DNA of 64,000 nucleotides from Haloechinothrix halophila YIM 93223. Lineage in GTDB: Bacteria > Actinomycetota > Actinomycetes > Mycobacteriales > Pseudonocardiaceae. This document shows, piece after piece, positions 17,512 to 25,908 of the stretch. Positions within the stretch are counted from its first letter, which is position 1; the number at the start of each line of letters is the position of its first letter. The notes beneath the pieces were generated by a model that worked only from the letters and a program-made list of their open reading frames with translations, ran no database searches and had not been told where the DNA came from. The translations under genes were made by a program, and so were the position numbers. Location: the NCBI RefSeq assembly GCF_000504245.1, contig NZ_KI632509.1, positions 2,045,723 through 2,109,722 of the forward strand, in the 5' to 3' direction.

Positions 17512-18747
17512 GTGGAGTTACTGCACAACGCGGTGCGGCCGTACGCGTGGGGGTCGCGGACGGCGATCGCGGAACTGCTGGGAAAGCCCGTGCCAGCACC
17601 GCATCCAGAGGCCGAGTTGTGGATGGGCGCCCACCCCGGCGATCCATCCCGCGTCTGCTGTTCTGGCGGCGATCTGCGCAGCCTGTGCGACGTCGTGTCC
17701 GAGGACCCGGAGGGTGCCCTTGGCGCATCGTGTGCGCGTCGCTGGGGCGGCAGGCTGCCGTTCCTGCTCAAGGTGCTTGCCGCCGAGGAACCGCTGTCCA
17801 TGCAGGCCCACCCGACAGCGGCGCAGGCCGCTGAGGGGTATGCCCGCGAGGAGGCCGCTGGCATTCCGCGAGACGCGCCGGAGCGCAACTACCCCGACCC
17901 CACGGCCAAGCCGGAGCTGGTGTGCGCGCTGACCGAGTTCGAGGTGCTCGCGGGGTTCGCTGACGCCGCCCGCACGGTACGGCTACTGCGCGCCATCGAA
18001 ACGCCTGAGCTGGCTGCTTTCACCGACCTGCTCGCTGGGCAGCCAGACACCGACGGGCTGCGCGCGCTGTTCACCACCTGGATCACGTTGCCGCAGCAGC
18101 GCATCGACGATTTGCTGCCCGACGTGCTCAAGTCGTGCGCCAGGCATGCCGAGGCGCGTGGTGAGTTCGCCGCCGAGTGCGCCACCGTCGTCCAGCTCGG
18201 CGATGAGCACCCGCACGACGCGGGGGTGCTGACCTCGTTGCTGCTCAACCGGATCGAGCTGGGCGCAGGGGAAGCGTTGTACCTGCCAGCAGGCAACCTC
18301 CACCTGTACTTGCGTGGCACGGCGGTGGAGATCCTGGCCAACTCCGACAACATACTGCGCGGCGGGCTGACGCCGAAGCACGTTGATGTCCCCGAGCTGC
18401 TGCGAGTAGTGGACTTCTCGCGCGGCAGCATGCCGGTGCTGCGCGGCGAGCCGGACGGCGACCCGAGGCTGCGGGTATATCGCACCGACGCGCAGGAATT
18501 CGAACTGTCTCGGGTGGAATGGCCCGAGGACGACAACGGCGAAGTCGAGCTGCCCGCCGGGCCACAGATCGTGCTGTGCACCAGGGGCGGCGCGGTGCTG
18601 CGCGAGTCGTCGACCGGCCGCGAGCTGTGGCTGTGCCGGGGTGAGTCGGCCTGGCTCGCCGCCCGTGACGGTGCGGTGTCCGTCCGGCCGACGATGTCGA
18701 CTCAGCCTGCGCAGCTGTTCCGCGCCACTGCCGGACCCGGTGGGTGA
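17512..18747 (+). CDS. manA: Mannose-6-phosphate isomerase, class I
   Basis: 411 residues; zinc enzyme converting fructose-6-phosphate and mannose-6-phosphate, the entry to GDP-mannose. Type I PMI motifs are present: N-terminal PYAWGSRTAIAELLG, WMGAHPGDPS, zinc-site LSMQAHPT, the conserved YPDPTAKPELVCAL, PAGNLHLYLRG, and the active-site Arg region ILANSDNILRGGLTPKHVD. GTG 17512 is preceded by GAGGAGCG. It ends the whiB2-manA block; the next gene begins 141 bases later with its own start signals. Confidence 0.95.
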   Translation: MELLHNAVRPYAWGSRTAIAELLGKPVPAPHPEAELWMGAHPGDPSRVCCSGGDLRSLCDVVSEDPEGALGASCARRWGGRLPFLLKVLAAEEPLSMQAHPTAAQAAEGYAREEAAGIPRDAPERNYPDPTAKPELVCALTEFEVLAGFADAARTVRLLRAIETPELAAFTDLLAGQPDTDGLRALFTTWITLPQQRIDDLLPDVLKSCARHAEARGEFAAECATVVQLGDEHPHDAGVLTSLLLNRIELGAGEALYLPAGNLHLYLRGTAVEILANSDNILRGGLTPKHVDVPELLRVVDFSRGSMPVLRGEPDGDPRLRVYRTDAQEFELSRVEWPEDDNGEVELPAGPQIVLCTRGGAVLRESSTGRELWLCRGESAWLAARDGAVSVRPTMSTQPAQLFRATAGPGG

Positions 18748-18888
18748 CGCTTTCGCCGCGCTGGGTGTGGTGACGCCGGGGCCGGCCCGCGGCGCCGTGG
18801 CTGCCGGAAACCGTGGTCCCGGCCCGCGTCGCGGTCACTGGTACTAAGCTGCCGCTGCGGAACAGCGAGCGGACTTGGGGAGTAGAGC

Positions 18889-19818
18889 GTGGCGGCTGAC
18901 GGCAGTACCAAGGCGATCCTGGCGGCGTTGTTCGCCAACGCGGGCATCGCGGTTGCCAAATTCATCGGCGCCGGTATCACCGGGTCGTCGTCGATGATGG
19001 CCGAGGGGGTGCACTCGGTCGCCGACACGTCCAACCAAGGTCTGTTGCTGCTCGGGCAGAAGACGTCGCAGCGTCGCGCGACCAAGCAGCATCCGTTCGG
19101 CTACGGCAGGGACCGCTACTTCTATTCATTCATCGTGGCGCTGCTGCTGTTCACGCTCGGCTCGTTGTTCGCACTGTACGAGGGTGTGCACAAGGTCCTT
19201 GAACCGGAGGAGTTGTCGTCTCCGCTGGTCGCCATCGTGATCCTGCTGGTCGCGATCGGGCTGGAGATCTACAGCTTCCACACCGCCATCGTCGAGTCGC
19301 GCAAGGTCAAGGGCGACGCGACGTGGTGGCAGTTCATCCGCCAGGCCAAGGTGCCGGAGTTGCCGGTGGTGCTGCTCGAGGACGCCGGGGCGCTCATCGG
19401 GCTGGTGTTCGCACTGTTCGGCGTCAGCCTCACGGCGGTGACCGGCGACCCGATCTGGGACGGCATCGGCACCGTCATGATCGGTGTGCTGCTTGGCGTC
19501 ATCGCGATCGTGCTGATCATCGAGATGAAGGGACTCCTGATCGGCGAGGGCTCATCGGACGATGAACTCGACCTGATCGTCGGGGAGCTGGAGCGGGGGC
19601 CCGTCCAGCGTGTGATCCACATCCGCACCCAGTACATCGGGCCGGAGGAACTGCTTGTCGCCGCGAAGGTCGCGCTGACGCGGGGTATGCCGCTGACCGA
19701 GGTCGCGAGCGCGATCGACGCAGCGGAGGAGCGCGTCCGCACCAAGATCCCCGCCGCGCGGCTGATCTACCTCGAACCGGACCTCGACCGCACCCCGGAT
19801 ACCGCACCCTCCCGCTAG
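18889..19818 (+). CDS. Cation diffusion facilitator (metal efflux) protein
   Basis: 309 residues from GTG 18889. It is a CDF-family metal/proton antiporter with helices LFANAGIAVAKFIGAGITG, SFIVALLLFTLGSLFALYEG, LVAIVILLVAIGLEIYSF and IGTVMIGVLLGVIAIVLIIEM. The TM2 metal motif is EGVHSVADTSNQ, and TM5 has LLEDAGALIGL in place of the classic HxxxD, so the metal (Zn, Mn or Fe) is uncertain. The cytoplasmic domain (about 205-300) is the usual dimerising ferredoxin-like fold. A perfect 20-bp hairpin 32 bases after the stop ends the unit opposite the convergent protease. Confidence 0.9.
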   Translation: MAADGSTKAILAALFANAGIAVAKFIGAGITGSSSMMAEGVHSVADTSNQGLLLLGQKTSQRRATKQHPFGYGRDRYFYSFIVALLLFTLGSLFALYEGVHKVLEPEELSSPLVAIVILLVAIGLEIYSFHTAIVESRKVKGDATWWQFIRQAKVPELPVVLLEDAGALIGLVFALFGVSLTAVTGDPIWDGIGTVMIGVLLGVIAIVLIIEMKGLLIGEGSSDDELDLIVGELERGPVQRVIHIRTQYIGPEELLVAAKVALTRGMPLTEVASAIDAAEERVRTKIPAARLIYLEPDLDRTPDTAPSR

Positions 19819-19850
19819 CGGCGGGGGCGTAACGGGCGGTCGCTAGTGCC

Positions 19851-19895
19851 GTGAATGACGCTTTCCCGCATCGAGTGCGGGAAAGCGTCATTCAC
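19851..19895. terminator. Bidirectional terminator-like hairpin, perfect 20-bp arms
   Basis: Arms 19851-19870 and 19876-19895 are perfectly complementary with a 5-base loop, between the ends of the convergent metal-efflux and protease genes. The arm sequence (GTGAATGACGCTTTCCCGCA) reappears in degraded form at 22024 and as a half at 18745, so it belongs to a small repeat family used at gene ends. Confidence 0.8.
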
Positions 19896-19955
19896 CGCGT
19901 CCACCGCAGCGACAGCGTTAGTCAGCGCGCTCCGCTCCGCATGGTGCTCAGCCGG

Positions 19956-21581
19956 TCACGGGGTGAGGGACCAGCTGTTGAGCGTGCCGCTGTCGCCGGA
20001 GAACACGTCCTTCACGCGCAGCTGCCACGTGCCGTCCGCGTCGTAGGCCGACAGGTCCTTGGTGTAGGTGGTCTTCACATCGCTCGACCAGTCCCAGTAG
20101 GACGACTGCTTGAGGTTGATCGCCTCACCACTCGGCGTGATCAGGTCGATCACCAGGTCACCACGCCACGTGTGGGAGATGTCGACGGCGATCTCGGCCG
20201 ACGACGACGTGGCGCGGTCACAGCCGTCGATGGTGATCGCGCTGGTCACCGCAGTGCCGTTGTCCGGGATGGCGACACTGGTGTCGTTGGTCGTGGTCTC
20301 GCACGTACCGGGCTCCGGGTCCGGCGGCGGGGTGGTGTCGCCGTCACCGGTGTAGAGCAGCAGGTTCGGCGAACCGGTACCGGGGTTGGTGACCTTGTCC
20401 GGCGTCGCGGTGTTCACGATGGCGTCGTGCACGTCCCGCGGGTTCGCCGTCGGGTTGGCAGCCAGGTACAGCGCCGCGGCCCCCGCGACGTGCGGTGATG
20501 CCATCGACGTGCCGGACTTGGTGCTGGTGTCGCTGTCCGAGCCGATCCCCGCCGACGTGATCTCGTCGCCGGGAGCGAAGAGGTCGAGGCAGGACCCGTA
20601 GTTGCTGCCCTGGCCGCGGGGCCAGTCGGTCGGCCGCTCGTCGGACGACTTGGTCGCGCCGACCGTGATCGCCTCGGGCACCCGTGCCGGTGAGTAGCCG
20701 CACGCGTCTTCGTTGGAGTTGCCCGCGGCCACGGCGTAGGTGATGCCGGACTCGATGGAGTTGCGCACCGCGTTGTCGATAGCGGTCGTCGCGCTGCCGC
20801 CGAGGCTCATGTTCGCCACCGAGGGGCCGCTGGCGTTCTCGGTCACCCAATCGATGCCCGCGATGATGCCCGAGTTCGTGCCGTAGCCGTCACAGCCGAG
20901 CACCTTCACGGCGATGAGATCGACCTCCTTGGCGACACCGTGCGCCGCTCCGCCGACGGTGCCAGCCACATGCGTGCCGTGCCCCTGGCAGTCGGTGTCG
21001 GTGCCGTCGCCGGTGGTGTTGACGCCCCATGTCGCACGGCCCTCGAAATCGTCGTGCGTGGTGCGGATTCCGGTGTCGAGGACGTAGACGTCCACATCGG
21101 ATGCGCTGGTCGAGTAGCTGTAGACGTCGTCAAGCGGCAGGTCGCGCTGGTCGATCCGGTCTAGACCCCACGACGGCGGGTTGGTCTGGTCGGTAGCCTC
21201 ACTGGTCACGCGGACCGTGCCGTCCTGTTCGACGTAGGCGACGGCCGGATCCGCCGCGACCCGCTCGGCCTCCTTGTCGGACATCGTCGCGGCATAGCCG
21301 CGTATCGCGGTGTCGTATTCGTGCGTGACGTCCGCGCCGTAGGTGGTCTCGTGGGACCGCGCCGTGGTCTCGACGGCACTCGCCGAGACTCTGTCTTTGA
21401 AGACGACGATGTAGCTGCCCTCGATCGCCTGCTCGCTGTTGGCACCGAGAATGGTCGCCTCGTGATCGTCGTTCTCGGCACCAGCCGTGGCCTGGCCAGC
21501 CAGTGCGACCACAGCGGCGATCGCTGTGGTCGCTCCTGCTCTGGCCCAGGCTCTGCGCCGTATGAATGGCGTTGTGTTCAC
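19956..21581 (-). CDS. Secreted subtilisin-like serine protease with C-terminal P domain (protease 1)
   Basis: 541 residues from GTG 21581, with AGGAGG eight bases upstream. It has a signal peptide (about 1-35), an I9 inhibitor propeptide (about 53-122, [12 protein letters not shown] to AVAYVEQD) and an S8 catalytic domain with Asp169 (VLDTG), His201 (GHGTHVAGT), oxyanion Asn288 (AAGNS) and Ser359 (GTSMASPH). After a Pro-rich linker comes a proprotein-convertase P/homB domain (about 428-541, [14 protein letters not shown]). It is likely an exported, self-maturing endoprotease. Two close paralogues lie at 54592 and 56658 and share its promoter/leader. A loop SSDERPTDWPRGQGSN replaces the usual ASFSN segment before the Ser. 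Confidence 0.93.
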   Translation of the reverse strand: MNTTPFIRRRAWARAGATTAIAAVVALAGQATAGAENDDHEATILGANSEQAIEGSYIVVFKDRVSASAVETTARSHETTYGADVTHEYDTAIRGYAATMSDKEAERVAADPAVAYVEQDGTVRVTSEATDQTNPPSWGLDRIDQRDLPLDDVYSYSTSASDVDVYVLDTGIRTTHDDFEGRATWGVNTTGDGTDTDCQGHGTHVAGTVGGAAHGVAKEVDLIAVKVLGCDGYGTNSGIIAGIDWVTENASGPSVANMSLGGSATTAIDNAVRNSIESGITYAVAAGNSNEDACGYSPARVPEAITVGATKSSDERPTDWPRGQGSNYGSCLDLFAPGDEITSAGIGSDSDTSTKSGTSMASPHVAGAAALYLAANPTANPRDVHDAIVNTATPDKVTNPGTGSPNLLLYTGDGDTTPPPDPEPGTCETTTNDTSVAIPDNGTAVTSAITIDGCDRATSSSAEIAVDISHTWRGDLVIDLITPSGEAINLKQSSYWDWSSDVKTTYTKDLSAYDADGTWQLRVKDVFSGDSGTLNSWSLTP

Positions 21582-21589
21582 CTGCGTTG

Positions 21590-21690
21590 CCTCCTAGGCA
21601 GGGTTAGCGCACACCGGGATTCGCCGGGTGCGCGCTTCTAGGGGTTGGATTCGGCGTCCTCGCGAACGCCGGCCATGACGCTAAGACGGC
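21590..21690 (-). promoter_or_regulatory. Shared protease promoter/leader cassette, copy 1
   Basis: Reading on the minus strand, GTCTTAGCGTCATGG (from 21687) is followed 43 bases later by CCCCTAGAAGCG (from 21644) and by AACCCTGCCTAGGAGG just before the start. The same three blocks precede proteases 2 and 3. TAGCGT inside the first block is a plausible -10 (TAnnnT). AGGAGG (21590-21595) is the ribosome site. A common regulator or sigma factor for the three proteases is inferred. Confidence 0.65.
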
Positions 21691-22027
21691 GATAGCCAGC
21701 GAAAACAGGTCCAAATAAGACAGACGATCGATGTCTGGACGAACAGTGCACCGCCCGCTAGTCGGCGGTGGCCGCCTCGCACATGCCGTAGCGATAGCAG
21801 GGCTGAGCTGCGACAACGCGCGAATGGTCTGGCCAGACGTCACGCAGCCTCGTTGTGGATGTCGTGGCGTTCGCAACGAGCGCTTGCTTGGGCACACTGC
21901 GAGCGGGAGTTACCCTGATCAGTCCCATGTCGTTGGTGCTTATAGGGCTTGTGATCGGCGGAAGGGCCAATGCGGATGGGCCATTTTCGTGACGACACGT
22001 TCTGGGGTCAGGCGCTGCCGCGGTGAT
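21691..22027. other. Intergenic region upstream of protease 1
   Basis: No supported gene. Open frames here have mixed codon use and no ribosome site. The stretch separates the protease 1 promoter from the 3' end of the membrane hydrolase, which reads toward it, and its AT content is higher than that of neighbouring coding DNA. Confidence 0.5.
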
Positions 22028-22062
22028 GACGCTTCTCCCGCGCCGGGCGCGGCGACAGCGTC
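22028..22062 (-). terminator. Terminator-like hairpin after the membrane hydrolase gene
   Basis: Stem 22028-22033/22057-22062 and inner stem 22038-22043/22047-22052 are separated by a 4-base internal loop. It begins three bases after the hydrolase stop. The outer arm with its flank (ATGACGCTT then CCCGC) resembles the perfect hairpin at 19851, suggesting a degraded copy of the same element. Confidence 0.6.
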
Positions 22063-22064
22063 GC

Positions 22065-24443
22065 TTAACGCGCGCTGCCGCCGTTCGGCCGGGACATGTC
22101 CGGGAACAGCGAGGGCTGCTCTTGGGCTGGGCGCACCGCGGCGCCGGGGACCTCGAGACCGGCGGCCATGGCTACCGCGCGGTCCCACTCCGGATCGACG
22201 AGGTAGTCGTTGTGCCGTAGTACGCCCGCGGCCCAGCGGCGGCACTCCTCGGCGCGCGGCACCGGGTCGGCCAGCCAGTGATCCCCGCCGAGCACCAGGC
22301 TGTTCGACTTACCCCGCACCGCGGCTGGCAGCGGGCCGATGGTGCCGTCGCTGAGGTAGCCGATGCCGAGCAGCTTGCCGCCGACGACCTGGTGCCGCCA
22401 GGTGGTGACACCGCCGCCGAACGAGTCGGTGCCCCGGCACAGCCCGCGCCAGCGGCCGTCGAGCGAGCCATAGAGCGTGCTCAGCGTCGTCGGGGACAGC
22501 AGCGAGGGAAACGCCCGCTGGTAGCCCCACTGCGCCGGGGTGCCCGCCGTGATCAGCCCGACGCGCTCGCGCTCCTGGTCGTTGAGGTCGGTCGCCAGCC
22601 GCGCCGCGGCGATCATCGCGAGCAGCCCGCCGTGGCTGTATCCGGACAGCACCACCCTGGTGTCCGGCTCCCGCAGGTGGTACCTGACCCGCTCCACCAG
22701 GTCGGGCACCACCTTCACCGCGTACGACGGCGGCACGATGGGATGCGCCCGCCTCGGCCAGAAGAACACCAGGTCAGCAAGCGCACCGAGGTGCCTGCGG
22801 CGTTGCGGATAACGCGCCGCCGCGTAGACCGTGCGCATGAGCCCGGCCGCGAGCAGACCGAGGGCGAGTACACCCAGCCCGGCGAACGGCTCCAGCCACA
22901 CCGGCAACGGCCGGTCGGTCAGCCGCAGCGCCACGAGCGGTACTGCTCCCGCGCCGAGCGCCAGCGCCATCGCGGCGACCAGCCGGTGGAGGTGCTTACG
23001 CTCGATGATCGCGGTGGCCCAAGCATCGGCGGCCGTGCGCTGCTCCTGTGGGTCGCTCTGTAGGAGGTGCAGGATCCGAGGGATGCCCTGTAGCCGCCTG
23101 CGCAGCGGGATCGCTACCAGATAGGTGGCGGCCCACAGCAGCGCCGCGATCACCGTGCCCGCGCCCCACAGCACGGTCAGCGAGGTGTAGCTCGGCGGTA
23201 GTACCAGTTCCCGCCCGCCAAGCACCTGTCGCACCGTGATCGCGAAGCCCGCACCGAAACCCGCGCCGAGTAGGCAGGCGAGTAGCACCGTCGGCGCGGC
23301 GACCCAGCCGCCGAGCCACGGCCGCAGCCGGTGCGGCAGCGTGCGCCACTGGCGTCGCGCCAGCAATGCCAGCAGCGCGAGCACCAGCGCGAATGCCGCC
23401 GTCGTGGTGAGCACCAGCACCAGCAGTCCCTCGGCCATCTCGTCGACGCCAGGCAGCGCGGCGCCCGGCGTGCCGCCGCCAGCGCCCGGCGTCAACGGCG
23501 AGCCGGCCAGCGCGGCCACCACGACCAGCGCGACGGCGATGGTGAGCAACCCGGCCACGAGCACCGGCGGCAGCAGTCGGCGCAGCCAGTCGGCGATGTC
23601 GTCGAGTAGCACGATGGCCACCACCGTCAGCCCGAGGAACGCGAGTGCGACGAGCCAGACGACGCGGGCAGCGGTGCCGTCCGGGGGCGTGACTACCCCG
23701 CCGAGCGGCAGCAGCGCGACGCAGGCCAGCGCGGCCATGGTGTGCAGTCCACGCAGCACGCCTGCGTTGCGGTGTGGGTAGAGCGAGTGGCCTGGAACGG
23801 CGTCCGGCGAGGGCCGGGACATCGTCGTCATCACCGGGATTCCGGTGCGCTGCCAACTGCCAGCCGACACCCGGTACAGCACCGCGATCACCAGCAGCGG
23901 CGGCACCATCCCGATCAGCGTGCGGACCACATCGTTCTCACGGATCACGCCGGGCACGGTGGCGAGGCAGCCGGTGTCAGGGGCGAGGCACTGCGCGGCG
24001 AGCAGGTCGAGGCTGATCACACCGGCCTGGGTGACGAACAGCGCGGTCAGCAGCAGTCCGAGCACCCGCAGCATCGCTTGGCTCAGCGTCACGAGCGCGC
24101 GCGTGACGCGGCTGCCCTCCGGGGCAGGCGGAAGCATGCCGTGGGCGACGTTGGCCAGCGAGAACGGAAACAGCAGCGCCCATGCCGCCTTGGTCGCTCC
24201 GCCCGATGTCATCTTGTGCCACAGGTAGCCCTCAACGGTGCGGGGGATCGCGCGTCCGAGCGCGTGCAGCACCGGCCCCGCGACCGGCCTGCGCAGCCGA
24301 TCGGCTGACCGGACGATCTCGCCGGTCTCGTCACCAGCGACGGTCACCGCGGCGACCGAGTCCAGGAGTTGTTCACCGTCTACGCCGACGAGTCCTGGCA
24401 CTCGCAGTTCGATCACGCGGGCGTCAGGGCCGGGCAGTGACAT
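22065..24443 (-). CDS. Polytopic membrane protein with C-terminal alpha/beta-hydrolase domain
   Basis: 792 residues. The first 80 residues look cytoplasmic and soluble. About a dozen hydrophobic helices follow between residues 85 and 550 (for example VLGLLLTALFVTQAGVISL and LVLVLTTTAAFALVLALLAL). The C-terminal part (about 580-790) has a lipase-type nucleophile elbow, VVLSGYSHGGLLAM, with Ser near residue 602, and a late GGDHWLADP that may hold the catalytic His. A membrane-anchored serine esterase or lipase is the best reading; substrate unknown. The divergent lipoprotein gene shares its upstream region, including a 20-base palindrome. Confidence 0.75.
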   Translation of the reverse strand: MSLPGPDARVIELRVPGLVGVDGEQLLDSVAAVTVAGDETGEIVRSADRLRRPVAGPVLHALGRAIPRTVEGYLWHKMTSGGATKAAWALLFPFSLANVAHGMLPPAPEGSRVTRALVTLSQAMLRVLGLLLTALFVTQAGVISLDLLAAQCLAPDTGCLATVPGVIRENDVVRTLIGMVPPLLVIAVLYRVSAGSWQRTGIPVMTTMSRPSPDAVPGHSLYPHRNAGVLRGLHTMAALACVALLPLGGVVTPPDGTAARVVWLVALAFLGLTVVAIVLLDDIADWLRRLLPPVLVAGLLTIAVALVVVAALAGSPLTPGAGGGTPGAALPGVDEMAEGLLVLVLTTTAAFALVLALLALLARRQWRTLPHRLRPWLGGWVAAPTVLLACLLGAGFGAGFAITVRQVLGGRELVLPPSYTSLTVLWGAGTVIAALLWAATYLVAIPLRRRLQGIPRILHLLQSDPQEQRTAADAWATAIIERKHLHRLVAAMALALGAGAVPLVALRLTDRPLPVWLEPFAGLGVLALGLLAAGLMRTVYAAARYPQRRRHLGALADLVFFWPRRAHPIVPPSYAVKVVPDLVERVRYHLREPDTRVVLSGYSHGGLLAMIAAARLATDLNDQERERVGLITAGTPAQWGYQRAFPSLLSPTTLSTLYGSLDGRWRGLCRGTDSFGGGVTTWRHQVVGGKLLGIGYLSDGTIGPLPAAVRGKSNSLVLGGDHWLADPVPRAEECRRWAAGVLRHNDYLVDPEWDRAVAMAAGLEVPGAAVRPAQEQPSLFPDMSRPNGGSAR

Positions 24444-24836
24444 TCACGACCTCGCATACGACGACGGCACCGTCACAAGACAGGACACAGCTCCCTCCGC
24501 TGCTGGCTTGGTGACCGAATCATCTCACTGAGCCCCACGATTCGGCCGGATTACAGAGGCTTGGCACGGTAATCTCCGCAGCTCGGCGACACGCGCAGGA
24601 AACGCCAGCCGAACGCGGAAAACACGCGGACGGGGAACTCCCGGCCAACGAACGCAGGGCCTCGATTGTCCGGTTCGGGACGTCTGGCAGAGTTCATCAC
24701 TCCATAGAGTGATGCGTTCCCGCCGGCGGCGCCAGGGCCGCGCGCGGTGCGGACGTCGACGTCGTCGCACCGCCTGAGGACGAGGTCGGTACTGTCCAGA
24801 TGCCAGGCTGATCACGGACGGAGGAGGAACGCAGCG
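24444..24836. other. Divergent intergenic region, hydrolase and Gln/Gly-repeat lipoprotein
   Basis: 393 bases with no supported gene; the open frames here are short and lack ribosome sites. It must hold the promoters of both diverging genes. The only striking element is the palindrome at 24695-24714. AGGAGG at 24822-24827 is the ribosome site of the lipoprotein gene. Confidence 0.5.
24695..24714. promoter_or_regulatory. Perfect palindrome, possible operator
   Basis: CATCACTC-CATA-GAGTGATG, 8-bp perfect arms with a 4-base spacer, about 125 bases before the lipoprotein start and 250 before the hydrolase start. It is too short and T-poor to be a terminator and is placed where a dimeric repressor such as a TetR or GntR protein would act on divergent promoters. 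No such regulator is encoded next to it. Confidence 0.4.
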
Positions 24837-25862
24837 GTGATGCGACGGGCGGGGGTGCTGCTCGCCAGCGTGCTGCTGGCGCTGCTGACCGGCTGCGAAC
24901 CAGGGGACGGTGACACCGCGGCGGCTCCCACCAGTACGGTGCCGGACCTTGCGGCGCACACGAGTGTCCTTGAGCTGGTCAGGGCCGCGGACGAGGCGGT
25001 GAAGCAGCGCGGCACGGCGTTGTTCCAGCTCACCGGCGGCACGCCGAACCAGCAGGGCGGCCAGCCGACGCAGCAGGGCGCTACGCCGAACCAGCAGGGC
25101 GGGCAGCCCCAGCAGGGCGGCCAGCTCCAGGGCGGTCAGCCGACGCGGCAGGGCAGCGCGTCAGCGCAGCCCCGGCAAGGAGCCGCGCCAGCCGGGCGCG
25201 ACGCGGGGCCCGCACGGAAACCCCTTGGCGCTGGGCGGTTGGCCTACCGCGAGCAGGGCGTTGACGTGTTGGTCCGCACCGTGCGGCGGAAGCAGAACAT
25301 CGAGTACCGCGTCGTCGGCGACGCGCTGTTCGCGCAGCCGACCGGCAGGCTGATGTCCATCGCACGGGGTATGCCCTGGATCAAGGTGCCTGCGACATCG
25401 GCCAACCCACTGTCGCGGATCCTCGATCCCGCGATGGTGCAAGCGCCGAGCACGGTCGACCCGACGCGGACGTTCGACCTCCTCGTCGCGGCGGGCACCA
25501 TCGCGGACAGCGAGCGGACGAGGCTGGGCGATGCCGAGGTCACCCGATACGACATCGACCTCGACATCGCTCGGCTCGCCGAGCACGTCGGGCTCAGCAC
25601 GCCAGGGCAGTCACGGCAGCCGCTGGTGACGGCGCTGCAGGCGCTCGCTGACCAGGGCACGACGACCGCGACGGTCACCGTGATGCTGGATCGTCACGAC
25701 CTGCCGCGCCGCATCCAGTTGGTCAACCTATCGGCGCTGCCTAGGCGCGGTCCTGACGCAGGGCCAACGCTGCCGATGATCACCGTGAACTACCGTAACT
25801 GGGGCAAACCGCCCGTCGTGGCGCCGCCACCAGCTGGCACGGTGGCCACCGTGCCAGGCTGA
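24837..25862 (+). CDS. Lipoprotein with Gln/Gly repeat segment (LppX/LprG-like fold suspected)
   Basis: 341 residues. GTG 24837 lies nine bases after AGGAGG; ATG 24840 is the adjacent alternative. The signal peptide ends LLALLTGC with lipidated Cys near residue 18. Residues about 65-105 are low-complexity repeats of TPNQQGGQPTQQG type. The C-terminal 230 residues (LAYREQGVDVLVRTVRRKQNIEY to VNYRNWGKPPVV) resemble the lipid-binding LppX/LprAFG or related antiparallel-sheet lipoproteins, ending in the typical DLPRRIQLVNL to NYRNWGKP pattern. The role is unknown; envelope lipid transport is a guess. Confidence 0.75.
   Translation: MMRRAGVLLASVLLALLTGCEPGDGDTAAAPTSTVPDLAAHTSVLELVRAADEAVKQRGTALFQLTGGTPNQQGGQPTQQGATPNQQGGQPQQGGQLQGGQPTRQGSASAQPRQGAAPAGRDAGPARKPLGAGRLAYREQGVDVLVRTVRRKQNIEYRVVGDALFAQPTGRLMSIARGMPWIKVPATSANPLSRILDPAMVQAPSTVDPTRTFDLLVAAGTIADSERTRLGDAEVTRYDIDLDIARLAEHVGLSTPGQSRQPLVTALQALADQGTTTATVTVMLDRHDLPRRIQLVNLSALPRRGPDAGPTLPMITVNYRNWGKPPVVAPPPAGTVATVPG
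25033..25160 (+). repeat. In-frame imperfect tandem repeat coding Gln/Gly-rich linker
   Basis: Variants of ACGCCGAACCAGCAGGGCGG and CAGCCGACGCAGCAGGGC recur several times in frame, encoding NQQGGQP/TQQG units. Such repeats vary in number by replication slippage and here form a flexible spacer between the lipid anchor and the folded domain. Confidence 0.75.
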
Positions 25863-25908
25863 TCCCGCCGCGTCCCGGCACCGCGCCGGTGCCGCTAGGG
25901 TGCTCGGC

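Noticed and set aside
25033-25160. Non-coding repeat array
   Set aside because: It is in frame inside the lipoprotein gene and simply encodes Gln/Gly units.
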